This document shows, in pieces, positions 9,932 to 21,101 of a stretch of 64,000 nt of DNA (the first letter of the stretch is position 1; the number at the start of each line of letters is the position of its first letter). The stretch is from positions 24,601 to 88,600 of the forward strand of contig CABZIF010000006.1 in the NCBI GenBank assembly GCA_902525735.1, in the 5' to 3' direction. Both the position numbers and the translations under genes were made by a program. The DNA comes from an uncultured SAR86 cluster bacterium. Lineage in GTDB: Bacteria > Pseudomonadota > Gammaproteobacteria > Magnimaribacterales > AG-339-G14. The notes below the pieces were generated by a model that was not told the origin of the DNA, did no database searches, and saw only the letters and a program-made list of their open reading frames with translations.

Positions 9932-11188
9932 ATGATGAATTCAAAAAAGAATGCTTTTTATGCCCAATCAGGTGGGGTTACTGCAGTAATTAATGCTTCA
10001 GCCTGTGGTGTCATCGAGACGGCTGCTAAATCAAAAAAGATCAGTAAAGTACTTTGCGGTGAGAACGGTATTCTTGGGGCATTAAATGAAAATTTAATTG
10101 ATACCTCAAAAGAATCAAAAACTACCATTGCTAAATTAAAAAATACACCTGGTGGTGCATTTGGTTCCTGTCGATTTAAATTGCAAGATCCAGTCAAACA
10201 AAAAAAAGAGTATGAACGTCTCTTTGAAGTTTTTGCCGCTCATGATATTAATTATTTTTTTTATAATGGCGGAGGCGATAGTCAAGACACAACCTATAAG
10301 GTATCTGAAATGGCTAAAAAGCTAAAGTTTCCTCTTCAGTGCATTGGTATTCCAAAAACTGTAGATAATGATCTGCCCTTTACTGATTGTTCGCCTGGTT
10401 TTGGTTCGGTAGCAAAGTATGTTGCAACTTCAACACTTGAAGCCGGATTGGATGTCAAAAGTATGGCCGCAACCTCAACGAAGGTCTTTATCTTAGAAGT
10501 TATGGGTCGTCATGCTGGTTGGATAGCAGCAGCATCTTGTTTAGCGTCATCTAATTCAGAAGACCCGCCTCATATTATCTTGTTACCAGAAGTGCCCTTC
10601 GAAAAAAATAAATTTCTCACTCAAGTAAAACAGACAGTAAGGAAAAATGGCTTTTGTGTAATTGTTGCTTCAGAGGGAACTCAGATGAAAAACGGTAAGT
10701 TTCTAGCAGATTCAGGATTAACCGATGCTTTTGGCCATAAGCAACTTGGCGGAGTGGCTCCAGTATTGTCAGGGATGATTTCAAAACTTGGTTTAAAAAA
10801 TCATTGGGCTGTGGCTGATTATCTTCAACGTTCAGCTAGACACATCGCATCTAAAACAGATTTAGATCAGGCATATGCAGTAGGAGAATTTGCAGTAAAA
10901 CTTGCTACTTCAGGAAAAACTGCAGTTATGCCAATTATAAAGAGAATAAGTGATGAGCCCTATAAATGGAAAATAGATACTGTATCTTTGAAGAAAGTTG
11001 CAAATGTAGAAAAAACAGTTCCAAAAAAGTTTATCTCAAAAAATGGTTTTAAAATTACATCTGCAGGGAGAAAATATTTAAGTCCTTTGATTCAAGGTGA
11101 AGCCCAAACTAATTTCAATCTTGGAATTCCTGATGTAGCTTTTCTAAAGAAAAATCTATTAAAAAAGAAATTAAAAAAGTTTAATTAA
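9932..11188 (+). CDS. pfp: Diphosphate-fructose-6-phosphate 1-phosphotransferase (PPi-dependent phosphofructokinase)
   Basis: FYNGGGDSQDTTYKVSE; GIPKTVDNDLPFTDCSPGFGSVAKY; EVMGRHAGWIAA; Asp and Lys at the PPi-specificity positions. Confidence 0.88.
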   Translation: MMNSKKNAFYAQSGGVTAVINASACGVIETAAKSKKISKVLCGENGILGALNENLIDTSKESKTTIAKLKNTPGGAFGSCRFKLQDPVKQKKEYERLFEVFAAHDINYFFYNGGGDSQDTTYKVSEMAKKLKFPLQCIGIPKTVDNDLPFTDCSPGFGSVAKYVATSTLEAGLDVKSMAATSTKVFILEVMGRHAGWIAAASCLASSNSEDPPHIILLPEVPFEKNKFLTQVKQTVRKNGFCVIVASEGTQMKNGKFLADSGLTDAFGHKQLGGVAPVLSGMISKLGLKNHWAVADYLQRSARHIASKTDLDQAYAVGEFAVKLATSGKTAVMPIIKRISDEPYKWKIDTVSLKKVANVEKTVPKKFISKNGFKITSAGRKYLSPLIQGEAQTNFNLGIPDVAFLKKNLLKKKLKKFN

Positions 11189-11303
11189 ATATACGACTTA
11201 ATTTCGTTAAAATTATTAATTCCTCATTTTTTTTTCAAAGCTTAAGTGCTAATCTTTATAGCCATTCTCAATGATGGGAATGGGGATTTCTTAAGGAGAG
11301 AAA

Positions 11304-12089
11304 ATGAGAAATATTTTAAAAATTTTATTGTCACTAACTTTACTGACGGTTTCTTCAATTTCGTTAGCTCAAGAACAAGCAAACGTAACACCAATGGAAT
11401 TTTACGCTAATTGTGAATTTCAACCTGGAAAAACAAAAGCTGATTTATATGATGTCATTGAGAAATGGAATAAATTTAACGACGACTCAAAAGATAAGTC
11501 TTATACAGCTTTTTTATTGACTCCAATTGCAGCAAGCAACATTGATTTTGAAAATACCCTTATTTGGATGGGTGTTTGGGATAATTTTGAAGGAATGGGA
11601 AATAGTCTTGAGAATTATTATGAAAATGGATCTGAAATTGCTGAAAGTTTTAACTCTGTATGGAAATGTAATAGTCATTCTTTTGCTGCAAGCTTGCTTA
11701 CTTATGAAGAAAATAGAAAGGATAATTACGCTGGTCCAAGAACTTCGGAGATTTTTTCTTTTTCGGATTGTTCAATTAATGATGGTGTAACATATGCGGA
11801 TCTTTTAAAAGCAGATGCTAAATACAGTGCTTTTCTAAAGAAATTAGAAAAAGAAGATCCAGTATTTAGAATTTTCCCTACGGCCGGTTTACCTCAAGAT
11901 TCAGATTTTGATTTCAAAATGATGGATATAAATTCTTCTTGGAGTCAAAGAGGAAAGGAGACACAAACCTTTGTAGATAATGGCGGTCCTCTAAAGCAAT
12001 TAGAAACTTATGGTTCAATGGTAAGTTGCGACAGCCCAAGAGTTTATCAAATGGAAAGGGTAAGATTAGGTAAGCCCTGGGTTAATTAA
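11304..12089 (+). CDS. Secreted hypothetical protein with two internally similar halves
   Basis: Signal peptide MRNILKILLSLTLLTVSSISLAQ; AAGGAG upstream; repeats NCEFQPGKTKADLYDVIEKWNKF / DCSINDGVTYADLLKADAKYSAF. Confidence 0.8.
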   Translation: MRNILKILLSLTLLTVSSISLAQEQANVTPMEFYANCEFQPGKTKADLYDVIEKWNKFNDDSKDKSYTAFLLTPIAASNIDFENTLIWMGVWDNFEGMGNSLENYYENGSEIAESFNSVWKCNSHSFAASLLTYEENRKDNYAGPRTSEIFSFSDCSINDGVTYADLLKADAKYSAFLKKLEKEDPVFRIFPTAGLPQDSDFDFKMMDINSSWSQRGKETQTFVDNGGPLKQLETYGSMVSCDSPRVYQMERVRLGKPWVN

Positions 12090-12097
12090 TTTATTTA

Positions 12098-12125
12098 AAA
12101 AAGGCTTCTTATAGAAGCCTTTTTT
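12098..12125 (+). terminator. Rho-independent (possibly bidirectional) terminator between convergent genes
   Basis: AAAAAGGCTTC-TTATA-GAAGCCTTTTT: perfect stem flanked by A and T tracts. Confidence 0.88.
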
Positions 12126-12537
12126 ATATTTTCTTTACAACTCCGCTAAAACTGAAAACAATTTCACCATCGCAGAATATTTTACCTGCGCCAAAGACTA
12201 AGGATTTAGTTGCTCTTGTTATTGACGTATGAACTTCGGCTAATGAATGTATTTTGGCAGGAGCGATGAATTCTGATCGAAAGCTTATTGTTGCCACATA
12301 TTTATCCCTTGAAGGCATCGAGGCAGAAGCTAACGAATAATCAGCAATACTCATTAGCATGCCTCCATGAGCAACATCAGCTGAATTACAATTTTCTTTT
12401 TTAATCCAAAATGCCATTATCAGATTGCCTTCTTCATCACGCCTATAAAAGCCTTCGCCAATGTTGCGAATATGGTGTTCAGTTTGATGGATAGGTTCAA
12501 ATCCTTCCGGAATGGGATATTTATTTTCTTTGGGCAT
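12124..12537 (-). CDS. PaaI-like hotdog-fold thioesterase
   Basis: NSADVAHGGMLMSIADYSLASAS...HGG catalytic-type hotdog motif. Confidence 0.8.
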   Translation of the reverse strand: MPKENKYPIPEGFEPIHQTEHHIRNIGEGFYRRDEEGNLIMAFWIKKENCNSADVAHGGMLMSIADYSLASASMPSRDKYVATISFRSEFIAPAKIHSLAEVHTSITRATKSLVFGAGKIFCDGEIVFSFSGVVKKI

Positions 12538-12588
12538 GTCGATATTTTAACTCAATGTGTATAATTGCTCGCAAAATTAAAAAAAATT

Positions 12589-13755
12589 ATGGATTTCAAA
12601 CTAACACCAGAACAACTAGAACTACAAAAAGTTGCACGAGAATATGCGCAAAATGAGCTACCAGCTTTAGCAAATGAATTGGAAGAAACAGGCGATCCTG
12701 TCCCTAAAGACGCCTTAATGAAAATTGGTGAGATGGGTTTTCTTGGCGTCAATACACCTACCGAATATGGTGGTCAAGGTCTTACAAATTTAGAAGCAAT
12801 TATTATTTTAGAAGAATTTGGAAAAATCTCTTCTGCAGTTGGCTGGCCAGTTTTTGAAGCAAATGCTGGGCCTGTAAAAGTTCTACAACATTTTGCAACT
12901 GACGCTTTAAAAGAGAGGGTTATCCCCAAAGTTTGCAGCGGTGAAATGGTTGTCGCCGTGAGTATGTCTGAACCAGGAGCGGGTACTGGATTGACCGACT
13001 TGAAAACTAAGGCAGAAATAAAAGGCGACAAAATTGTTATCAATGGAAATAAGCGCTGGTGTTCTGGTGCTGGTCATTCTGATGGCTATGTAGTCTACGC
13101 AAGAATGTCAGATGCTCCGGCAGCTAAAGGCATTGGAGCGGTATTTGTGGATATTGATACTCCTGGTTTGACTTTTGGAAATAATGAAAACCTCATGGGT
13201 TGGCGAGGGATACCCTCTGCAGATATTTATTTTGATAACGTTGAGGTGCCGATTGAAAACCTTCTCGTAGAACCTGAAGATGGCTTTAAAAAGCTCATGG
13301 AGACTTTTGATTTAGAAAGATGTGGAAATGCCACAATGGCTCTCGCTCAAGCTTCTTCTGCCTTGGACTATGTTCAAAATTATGTCCAAGAAAGAGAACA
13401 GTTTGGAAAACCCATTGTTGATTTTCAAGCTGTCCAAATCAAATTAGCTGATATGTTGATGAAGGTTGAAGCTTCTCGTCTGTTAATCCATCGTGCGGTA
13501 TTTAATGCGGCAAACGGACTGCCTGACATTTTAGAATCAAGCTCTGCAAAATGTTTTGCTAATGAAATTTCCAGAGAAGTTACAACAACCGCGATGCAAT
13601 TAATGGGCGGTTATGGTTTTAATAAAGAATATGGCATGGAGCGCAAAGTAAGAGATTCTTTTGGATGGGGAATTGCAGGCGGCACAATTGATGTGCAGAA
13701 AGTCAATATCGCTTCAGCTATGATTGGTCGCAGATTTAATCAAAGAGCAAAGTAA
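12589..13755 (+). CDS. Acyl-CoA dehydrogenase
   Basis: MDFKLTPEQLELQKVAREYAQNELP; AVSMSEPGAGTGLTDLKTKAEI; REQFGKPIVDFQAVQIKLADM; QLMGGYGFNKEYGMERKVRD; start moved inward from 12565. Confidence 0.93.
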   Translation: MDFKLTPEQLELQKVAREYAQNELPALANELEETGDPVPKDALMKIGEMGFLGVNTPTEYGGQGLTNLEAIIILEEFGKISSAVGWPVFEANAGPVKVLQHFATDALKERVIPKVCSGEMVVAVSMSEPGAGTGLTDLKTKAEIKGDKIVINGNKRWCSGAGHSDGYVVYARMSDAPAAKGIGAVFVDIDTPGLTFGNNENLMGWRGIPSADIYFDNVEVPIENLLVEPEDGFKKLMETFDLERCGNATMALAQASSALDYVQNYVQEREQFGKPIVDFQAVQIKLADMLMKVEASRLLIHRAVFNAANGLPDILESSSAKCFANEISREVTTTAMQLMGGYGFNKEYGMERKVRDSFGWGIAGGTIDVQKVNIASAMIGRRFNQRAK

Positions 13756-13757
13756 GC

Positions 13758-14246
13758 TTAAGCAGTTCTTAATTCTTGGATAATTTCATCCATCTTTTCA
13801 ATAAGAATTTTTTTATCTTCTTCTGTTAGGAAATCTCCTATCGGCACTCTTTCACCTTTTGAAGAGATAACTATATGCAGCGGATACCAGGGGTGAGTGG
13901 CCTTTTCAACAAATACATAAGCCCACTCTCTGACAAATTCTGTTGTTGTTTCTGGTCTCAATCTACCTTTTTCGATAATTAATTTTTCAGGAGTGAATGT
14001 AAGAATTTCTTTTCTATTTGCATCTTTGAAAACAAAATATAAAGCAGTAAGAACTAGTAAAATCTCTAAGCCAGCAAAAGGCAAAATAATAGGTGCTCCA
14101 ACATACAAAAATCCCAAAGCTATTATGGTTAAAGGCACAGAAACTAAAAAAACAAATATTAAATTACCACGCCAAGAAATCGAACGATTAGGGGTGATTG
14201 AAACTCTAAAAGAATTATCAGAGTTGAGACGATCTGCTATAACCAT
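13758..14246 (-). CDS. DUF2244-type two-TM integral membrane protein
   Basis: ITPNRSISWRG...two TM helices...EFVREWAYVFVEKATHPWYPLHIVISSKGERVPIGDFLTEEDK. Confidence 0.7.
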   Translation of the reverse strand: MVIADRLNSDNSFRVSITPNRSISWRGNLIFVFLVSVPLTIIALGFLYVGAPIILPFAGLEILLVLTALYFVFKDANRKEILTFTPEKLIIEKGRLRPETTTEFVREWAYVFVEKATHPWYPLHIVISSKGERVPIGDFLTEEDKKILIEKMDEIIQELRTA

Positions 14247-14300
14247 GTTTTAATAATACTTTAAAAGTCATTATGACTATTCTAAAAAAAATTATATTTA

Positions 14301-15494
14301 ATGAAAAAAAATAATTCTATTGATAGAACGGCATTGATGCCAAATTATGCCCCTGCAGAATTTATTCCTGTCAAAGGAAAAAAATCTATTCTTTGGGATG
14401 ATAAAGGCAAAGATTATGTAGATTTTGGAGGAGGCATTGCCGTCACATGCCTCGGGCATTCTCATCCCGCACTAAATAAAGTTCTCAAAGAACAATCGAC
14501 AAAACTTTGGCATGTAAGCAATTACTTATATAACAAGCCGGCTTTAGAGCTTAGCGAAATGTTAGCCAAAAAAACTTTTGCAGATAAAGTTTTTTTCTCA
14601 AATTCAGGAAATGAAGCAAATGAAGCAGCAATAAAACTAGCTCGAAAATATTATTATGATCAAAAAAGACCTGAGAAACATGAAATTATAGTCTTTACTA
14701 AAGCTTTTCATGGTCGATCCATGCTGAACATTACTGCAGGTGATTCTGAAATTCAGAAAACTGGATTTGGGCCGCTTTTGAAAGGTTTCAAAAGAGCTAC
14801 TTTCAACGACCTAAAATCAGTAAAAAAAGTAATAAGCAAAAGAACTGCAGCAATTTTTGTTGAACCAATCTTAGGAGAATCGGGAATAATTAGAGCAGAA
14901 AATCCTTTCTTGGAAGGGCTAAGAAAGTTAGCAGACGCTAATGACTGTCTGCTTATCTTTGACGAAGTACAAAGCGGTATTGGTCGAACTGGATCGCTAA
15001 TGGCATATATGGGATATGGAGTCACGCCAGATATTTCAACTTTAGCAAAAGGCTTAGGGGGAGGAATTCCAATTGGCGCTACTCTCACAACAACTAAAAT
15101 CGCGCAAGCTTTTCAACCTGGAACGCATGGCAGCACTTTTGGAGGCAATCCTTTAGCCTGTGAAGTTGCTAAGAAAGTAGTAGAAATAATTTCGACTAAA
15201 AAAGTCTTAACTGGAGTTGTGGAAAAAACCATTAAATTTAATAAAGAACTGAAAAGAATATCCGAAAAATATAATTTGTTTAGCGACGTTAGATCTGCAG
15301 GTCTTTGGATTTGTTGTGATTTTAAAAAATTAAAATCCGTAGATGTTATAAATGAATGCTACAAAAAAAGATTAATTCTTGTTCAGGCCTCTGGTGATAA
15401 AACAATTAGATTAGCTCCATCCTTAATTATTGAGGACTCAGAAATAGGTGAAGGTTTTAAAAGATTTGAAAGGGCAATAAAAAAATTAGTTTAG
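14301..15494 (+). CDS. argD: Acetylornithine/succinyldiaminopimelate aminotransferase
   Basis: GIAVTCLGHSHP; FSNSGNEANEAAIKLARKY; AFHGRSMLNITAGDS; LIFDEVQSGIGRTG; GSTFGGNPLACEVA. Confidence 0.9.
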   Translation: MKKNNSIDRTALMPNYAPAEFIPVKGKKSILWDDKGKDYVDFGGGIAVTCLGHSHPALNKVLKEQSTKLWHVSNYLYNKPALELSEMLAKKTFADKVFFSNSGNEANEAAIKLARKYYYDQKRPEKHEIIVFTKAFHGRSMLNITAGDSEIQKTGFGPLLKGFKRATFNDLKSVKKVISKRTAAIFVEPILGESGIIRAENPFLEGLRKLADANDCLLIFDEVQSGIGRTGSLMAYMGYGVTPDISTLAKGLGGGIPIGATLTTTKIAQAFQPGTHGSTFGGNPLACEVAKKVVEIISTKKVLTGVVEKTIKFNKELKRISEKYNLFSDVRSAGLWICCDFKKLKSVDVINECYKKRLILVQASGDKTIRLAPSLIIEDSEIGEGFKRFERAIKKLV

Positions 15495-16243
15495 TTTTTT
15501 ATAAATTCCTTATAAGTTTCGTTAAACCTCGCCAATCTTTCAGGGCCCGTTGGGTGAGTATCAAAAAAAGTTGACCGATCATCTCTTTCTGATTTTTGCG
15601 CCATTCTAATAATGATATTTCTTGCTTCCAGCAAATCATATCCAGAATCTTTTAAGATCAACAAAGAAAAATAGTCTGCCTCTTTTTCTTGATCCCTAGA
15701 AAAAACCAAAGATCCAAACCTTGCTCCTAAGTCTGTAGTTTGAGAAATTAAATCGTCGGATCCGTCTATGACACTCCCTAAAACCCTTCCAGCCAAACTA
15801 CCCAGTAAAATATTCCTTTGTGCATTGGCGACATGATTGCCTAAGTGATGAGCTATTTCATGAGCAATTACAAATGCTACTTCTTCTTCAGAAGCAACGC
15901 CATTCATTAAGCCTTTTGTATAAGTAATTGTATTTCTTCCAGATGCAAAAGCATTAAACATATCATCATCTAGGTAATTTACTTTCCAATTGCATCTGAC
16001 ATCAGGAATGTTATTTTCATCACACCATTTATCTGTAACTGGTGAAATCTTTTCAATGATATCTTCGACTAATACTACGGATTCTTTTCTTGTTCTTTCA
16101 ACAGGTTCATCGAGTTCTGTATTTTTTATAATCGCAATGGCTTCGTCAATTTGAGTTTGATCTAGCTCCTCAAAAGTAGTTCCTGGAGCCACGCAACTAA
16201 CAAGAAAAAAAAGGATTAATGAAAGAAATAAACTTCTAATCAT
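15491..16243 (-). CDS. M48 family metalloprotease, lipoprotein
   Basis: Lipobox LFFLVSCVAP; FVIAHEIAHHLGNHVA; DQEKEADYFSLLIL; DTHPTGPERLARF. Confidence 0.9.
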   Translation of the reverse strand: MIRSLFLSLILFFLVSCVAPGTTFEELDQTQIDEAIAIIKNTELDEPVERTRKESVVLVEDIIEKISPVTDKWCDENNIPDVRCNWKVNYLDDDMFNAFASGRNTITYTKGLMNGVASEEEVAFVIAHEIAHHLGNHVANAQRNILLGSLAGRVLGSVIDGSDDLISQTTDLGARFGSLVFSRDQEKEADYFSLLILKDSGYDLLEARNIIIRMAQKSERDDRSTFFDTHPTGPERLARFNETYKEFIKN

Positions 16244-16251
16244 TAGTTGGC

Positions 16252-16938
16252 TTATTTAAATTTTTTCCTCATATTCATTACCGCTTCCATTCCAAAAACC
16301 GGTTTTTTACCCTCAGGCACAGTATTTCCTTTTACGATTAATTCTTCAAAGGTTGCGCCATTTTTAAACATTTCATAAAGCACTTCTATATCCATATTCG
16401 TTCCCACTGGCTCTTCAATAAAATCTGGCGCAATATTAGATTTGAATTCAGCTTCGTTTCGCCAGTGCTCAAAAAATATTTCGACTAAGTGACCATCTGG
16501 GTCTTTGTAGTACATCCCAGTTATCCATCCATGATTAATTGTCCAGTGCGGTTCTATGCCGTTATTTTTTGCATTTTGATAAAACTCAAACCACTTATCT
16601 ATTGGATTTAACAAATATGAAATGTGATCTAGTCCTACTGTATCTGGAAGATTTTTATTCATCCAATTTTTGACTTTGATGATTAATCTTGGGATAAAAC
16701 CAACTCTCTCCAAAACAGGGGAAGTGTTAGCAATTGCTACTCTATGATGTTCTTGATCAAAAGCTAAAAAAGTAATTTGATCGCTTTCGTAAAGTGCCTC
16801 ACACCCAAATAATCTAGTGTAAAAATCTACCATTTTTTCATATTGCATTGTCTTCCAAGCAACGTGATGAAAAGCATCAGGTGGAAAATCTGATTTATAA
16901 TTTTTGTATAAATCTAAGTTTAAAACTGGTTTTGACAT
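16252..16938 (-). CDS. VOC-family (glyoxalase/extradiol dioxygenase-like) protein
   Basis: DAFHHVAWKTMQYEKMVDFYTRLFGCEALYE...GLDHISYLL...YYKDPDGHLVEIFFEHW. Confidence 0.85.
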   Translation of the reverse strand: MSKPVLNLDLYKNYKSDFPPDAFHHVAWKTMQYEKMVDFYTRLFGCEALYESDQITFLAFDQEHHRVAIANTSPVLERVGFIPRLIIKVKNWMNKNLPDTVGLDHISYLLNPIDKWFEFYQNAKNNGIEPHWTINHGWITGMYYKDPDGHLVEIFFEHWRNEAEFKSNIAPDFIEEPVGTNMDIEVLYEMFKNGATFEELIVKGNTVPEGKKPVFGMEAVMNMRKKFK

Positions 16939-16974
16939 TTACGTCTCCTATTATTCAAAAGAGTATATCTCAAC

Positions 16975-19212
16975 TTAATTATTTTCTGGAACAATGACTT
17001 CAGTAGAATCCACCCTTCTGAATCCTTTTGGTAAAAAGTTTCCTTTTCTACCTCTTGTCCCAACAAAATTATTTAAATCATTTGGTTTAATAACATAGTG
17101 TTGTTTTCCACTATTTAACTTTAAGGACCCGCCTTTAGGCAAAACAACAAGATGTAACAATTCATCTTCTGCTGCTGCGTGTTTAGTTTTATCAATTGAA
17201 ATTATTTTATTTCCTTTTCCTTTCGATAAAATAGGTAAATCTGTAGCTTCGATGAGAAGCATTTTTCCTTCACTCGATATAGAAACGATATAAGAGTCTT
17301 CAATGGATTTTATAGTTTTAGGGTCCAGTGGCTTGGCACCTTTAACATTTATAGCTGCCTTTCCAGATTTATTCTTTGTTTGCAAGTCAGAGATTTTGGC
17401 TATGAATCCATAGCCTGCATTAGTTGCTAGGATACAAAGATCTTCGTCAGTTCCAGCCACGACTCCTGAAAAGAAAGCACCTGATTGAGCATTGATGCTT
17501 CCTGAAACAGGATCGCCCTGACCTCTAGCACTTGGCAACTTATGAATTGGTATAGAGTAAGCTTTCCCAAAATTATCTAAAATCACTGCGTTTTGACTAT
17601 TCCTCGCTTTAGTAGAAGAAAGATATCCATCTCCTTCTCTATATTGGAGTGATTCAGCATCAACATCATGACCTTTTGCAGCTCTAATCCAGCCTCTTTG
17701 AGATAAAACTACTGTCATCGGGTCATTGGAAATTAACTCTTTTTCGTCAAACGCTTTTGATTCTTCGGCTTCCGTCAAAGAGCTGTTTCTTTCGTCACCA
17801 AATTCTTCTAAATCCTCTTTAAGTTCTTTTTTAATCAAAGTTTTTAATCTGCTGGTCGAACTTAAGGTCTTTTCAATATCTTTTGCTTCTTGAGAGAGCT
17901 CGTTTTTTTCCGATAAGATTGCCTCTTCCTCAAGCTTAGCCAATTGTCTAAGCCTTATATCTAGAATCGCGTTTGCTTGAATTTCAGAAAGTTTGAATTT
18001 CTTCATAAGTTCTTTTTTTGGCTTGTCATGTGTTCGAATAATTTTTATCACTTTATCCAAATTCAAATAAGCAACTAAAAGTCCCTCTAAAATATGCAAT
18101 CGGTCGTTAACCCAATCCAAACGATTTTGAAGCCTTCTTTTGACAGTGTCGGTTCTAAATTTAAGCCATTCCTTGAGTAATTTTTTTAAATCAAAAACCT
18201 GTGGTTTACCATTCAACCCAATAGCGTTTATGTTAACTCTGATATTTTTTTCTAAATCTGTTGTAGCGAAAAGGTGACTCATTAAAGCAGCTTTATCAAT
18301 CCTATTAGACCTCGGAACCACAATTATTCTTGAAGGATTATCCTCATCGCTTTCATCTCTCAAGTCATCAATCATATTTATTTTCTTGGTTTCAACCTGA
18401 ACAGCAATTTGCTCCAATATTTTTGAAGTCGAAACTTGGTACGGCAAAGCAGTAATCACAATCTCGCCGTCCTCTATTTCATAGGTAGCTCTCAGCTTTA
18501 CTGAACCTCTGCCAGTCGAATACATCTCCAACATCTCTTCAGGAGAAGAGATAATTTCTGCTTTTGTTGGAAAATCAGGACTCGGAATGAAAGACATCAA
18601 ATCAGAGACTGTCATTTTTGGATTATCTATTAGAGAGATAGAAGCTTTTACAACATCGGTCAAATTATGCGGCGGGATATCGGTTGCCATTCCAACAGCT
18701 ATCCCAGAAGCACCATTCAATAATACATTCGGCAATCTTGACGAAAGAAATTTTGGCTCTATTAAAGTGCCATCAAAATTTGGCATCCAATCAACGGTAC
18801 CTTGAGAAATCTCACTTAACAAAGTTTGAGCATATGCCGAAAGTCGACATTCGGTGTAACGCATTGCTGCAAAACTTTTAGGATCATCCAATGAGCCGAA
18901 GTTTCCTTGACCCTCAATTAAAGGGTAACGTGTTGAGAAATTTTGTGCCATCAAGACCATCGCTTCATAGGCAGCTCCGTCTCCGTGTGGATGAAATTTA
19001 CCAATGACATCGCCAACGGTTCTTGCACTTTTCTTAAATTTTGAAGTAGATTTTAGTCCGAGTTCAGACATCGCATATACAATTCTTCTCTGCACGGGTT
19101 TGAGTCCATCGCCCACAAAAGGCAAAGCTCTATCCAAAATAACATACATGGAATACTCCAAGTAAGCTTTCTCTGCGTATCCTCCAATCGGTAAACTTTC
19201 TTCTTTACTCAT
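16975..19212 (-). CDS. parC: DNA topoisomerase IV subunit A
   Basis: [62 protein letters not shown]. Confidence 0.93.
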   Translation of the reverse strand: MSKEESLPIGGYAEKAYLEYSMYVILDRALPFVGDGLKPVQRRIVYAMSELGLKSTSKFKKSARTVGDVIGKFHPHGDGAAYEAMVLMAQNFSTRYPLIEGQGNFGSLDDPKSFAAMRYTECRLSAYAQTLLSEISQGTVDWMPNFDGTLIEPKFLSSRLPNVLLNGASGIAVGMATDIPPHNLTDVVKASISLIDNPKMTVSDLMSFIPSPDFPTKAEIISSPEEMLEMYSTGRGSVKLRATYEIEDGEIVITALPYQVSTSKILEQIAVQVETKKINMIDDLRDESDEDNPSRIIVVPRSNRIDKAALMSHLFATTDLEKNIRVNINAIGLNGKPQVFDLKKLLKEWLKFRTDTVKRRLQNRLDWVNDRLHILEGLLVAYLNLDKVIKIIRTHDKPKKELMKKFKLSEIQANAILDIRLRQLAKLEEEAILSEKNELSQEAKDIEKTLSSTSRLKTLIKKELKEDLEEFGDERNSSLTEAEESKAFDEKELISNDPMTVVLSQRGWIRAAKGHDVDAESLQYREGDGYLSSTKARNSQNAVILDNFGKAYSIPIHKLPSARGQGDPVSGSINAQSGAFFSGVVAGTDEDLCILATNAGYGFIAKISDLQTKNKSGKAAINVKGAKPLDPKTIKSIEDSYIVSISSEGKMLLIEATDLPILSKGKGNKIISIDKTKHAAAEDELLHLVVLPKGGSLKLNSGKQHYVIKPNDLNNFVGTRGRKGNFLPKGFRRVDSTEVIVPENN

Positions 19213-21100
19213 TCAGTGTCGCTAAATTTCCTTTTGTCTCCAACCAGTCTTTTCTGTCAGCTGCTCGTTTTTTAGAAAGCAATTTATCCATCATTGAAGT
19301 AGCTGTGTTTCCTTTTTCGAGTGTTAATTTTAATAACCTTCTTCCATCGACCCGCATAGTTGTTTCTCTTAATTGAGAGGGATTCATCTCACCAAGCCCT
19401 TTGAATCTTTGAATTTCTATTTTTTTCACTTTATTTTGTTTTGTTAATTGTTTAACTATTTGATCCTTTTCGTCTTCATCAAGGGCATAAAATACGTCTT
19501 TGCCTTGATCTATTCTAAATAAAGGAGGTTGAGCAACGAATAGGTGTCCTTTCTCTACCAATGGTCTGAAGTGTTTTAAAAATAAAGCACAAATTAAAGT
19601 TGCAATATGAGCGCCATCGGTATCAGCATCTGCCAAAATACATATTTTCCCGTAGCGCAAACCAGTTAACTCTTTGCACCCAGGATCTAATCCAACCGCC
19701 ATGGCTATATCTTTGACTTCTTGTGATTGAGTAACTGAGTCAGTATTTACTTCCCAAGTATTTAAAATTTTACCCTTTAAGGACATGACTGCTTGAAAGT
19801 TTCTATTCCTTGCTTGCTTTGCTGAGCCACCAGCTGACTCTCCTTCAACTAAAAACAGCTCTGTTTCTTCAAAATTTGATGAAACACAATCAGATAATTT
19901 TCCTGGCAATGTAATCCCTTTAGTTATTTTTTTTCTTTCAACTTTCTGACTTGCCCTTGCACGAGCTTGAGCATTTTCAATACATAAAAAAGCAATTTCT
20001 TCTGCCGCTTGGGTTTCCTGATTCAGCCAAATTGAAAATGAATCTTTTGTGATTGAAGTTGCGATGTTCTGGAAGTCTTTAGAAGATAATTTCTCTTTGG
20101 TTTGTCCAGTAAACTGTGGATCTTTTAATTTTGCAGATAAAATATACGAACAATTTTTCCAAACATCATCGGGTGTGAGTTTTACTCCCTTTGGAAGTAA
20201 TTTTCTGTAATCACAAAACTCTTTTATTGCATCCGTAATGCCTGTTCTCATACCTGAAACATGAGTACCGCCCTGCAATGTTGGAATAAGATTCACATAA
20301 CTTTCGTTTATGCTTTCCCTGTCGCCTCTTTCCCAGATCACTGCCCAGGATAAAGCAGTTTCATTATCATTAAATTCTCCGATGATTGGCTCTCCTGGAA
20401 CATATGTTCCCTCTCCCAATTCAGTAGAAAGGTAATCACCTAACCCGTCAACGAAACACCATTCTTCTTTATCGCCGCTAATTTCATTTTTAAACTTTAT
20501 TTTTAATCCAGGACAAAGGACTGCTTTAGCTCTTAAAGAGTAAGATAAAGACTTTGCAGATATTTTTTCTGTATCAAAAAAACTTTCGTCAGGTTTGAAA
20601 GTTATTTTCGTTCCAGTATTTCTTTGGCCAACTTTATCAATTTCTTTTAGCTCCTTTTTTTTAAGACTATTCGCAAAAGATATCTCAAACTTTTTTCCAT
20701 CTCTTTTAATCTCTGCTTTTAATTTTTTTGATAAGGCATTTACTACAGAGACTCCAACCCCGTGTAAGCCTCCTGAAAATGCATATTCTTTATTAGTAAA
20801 CTTTGCGCCGGCGTGAAGTCTAGAAAAAATTAATTCAACTCCTGGCACCTTTTCTTCTGGGTGGATATCAACTGGCATTCCTCTTCCATCATCTTCTACG
20901 GTAACAGAGAAATCTTTGTGTAAGTTGACTGATATTTCCTTTGCGAAACCTGCTAAAGCCTCATCAACACTGTTGTCAATAACCTCCATGACCAGATGAT
21001 TTGGACTTGCCGTATCTGTATACATTCCTGGTCTTTTTCTAACGGGCTCTAGCCCCGTTAAGACTTCAATAGACTCGGAAGTATAATTTGATGCTGCCAA
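19205..21100 (-). CDS. parE: DNA topoisomerase IV subunit B
   Basis: [87 protein letters not shown]; overlaps parC by 8 bp. Confidence 0.93.
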   Translation of the reverse strand: MAASNYTSESIEVLTGLEPVRKRPGMYTDTASPNHLVMEVIDNSVDEALAGFAKEISVNLHKDFSVTVEDDGRGMPVDIHPEEKVPGVELIFSRLHAGAKFTNKEYAFSGGLHGVGVSVVNALSKKLKAEIKRDGKKFEISFANSLKKKELKEIDKVGQRNTGTKITFKPDESFFDTEKISAKSLSYSLRAKAVLCPGLKIKFKNEISGDKEEWCFVDGLGDYLSTELGEGTYVPGEPIIGEFNDNETALSWAVIWERGDRESINESYVNLIPTLQGGTHVSGMRTGITDAIKEFCDYRKLLPKGVKLTPDDVWKNCSYILSAKLKDPQFTGQTKEKLSSKDFQNIATSITKDSFSIWLNQETQAAEEIAFLCIENAQARARASQKVERKKITKGITLPGKLSDCVSSNFEETELFLVEGESAGGSAKQARNRNFQAVMSLKGKILNTWEVNTDSVTQSQEVKDIAMAVGLDPGCKELTGLRYGKICILADADTDGAHIATLICALFLKHFRPLVEKGHLFVAQPPLFRIDQGKDVFYALDEDEKDQIVKQLTKQNKVKKIEIQRFKGLGEMNPSQLRETTMRVDGRRLLKLTLEKGNTATSMMDKLLSKKRAADRKDWLETKGNLATLNE

Positions 21101-21101
21101 T

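Noticed and set aside
11527-11790. 87-aa ORF within the secreted hypothetical gene
   Set aside because: Alternative frame inside a better-supported CDS with signal peptide and RBS.
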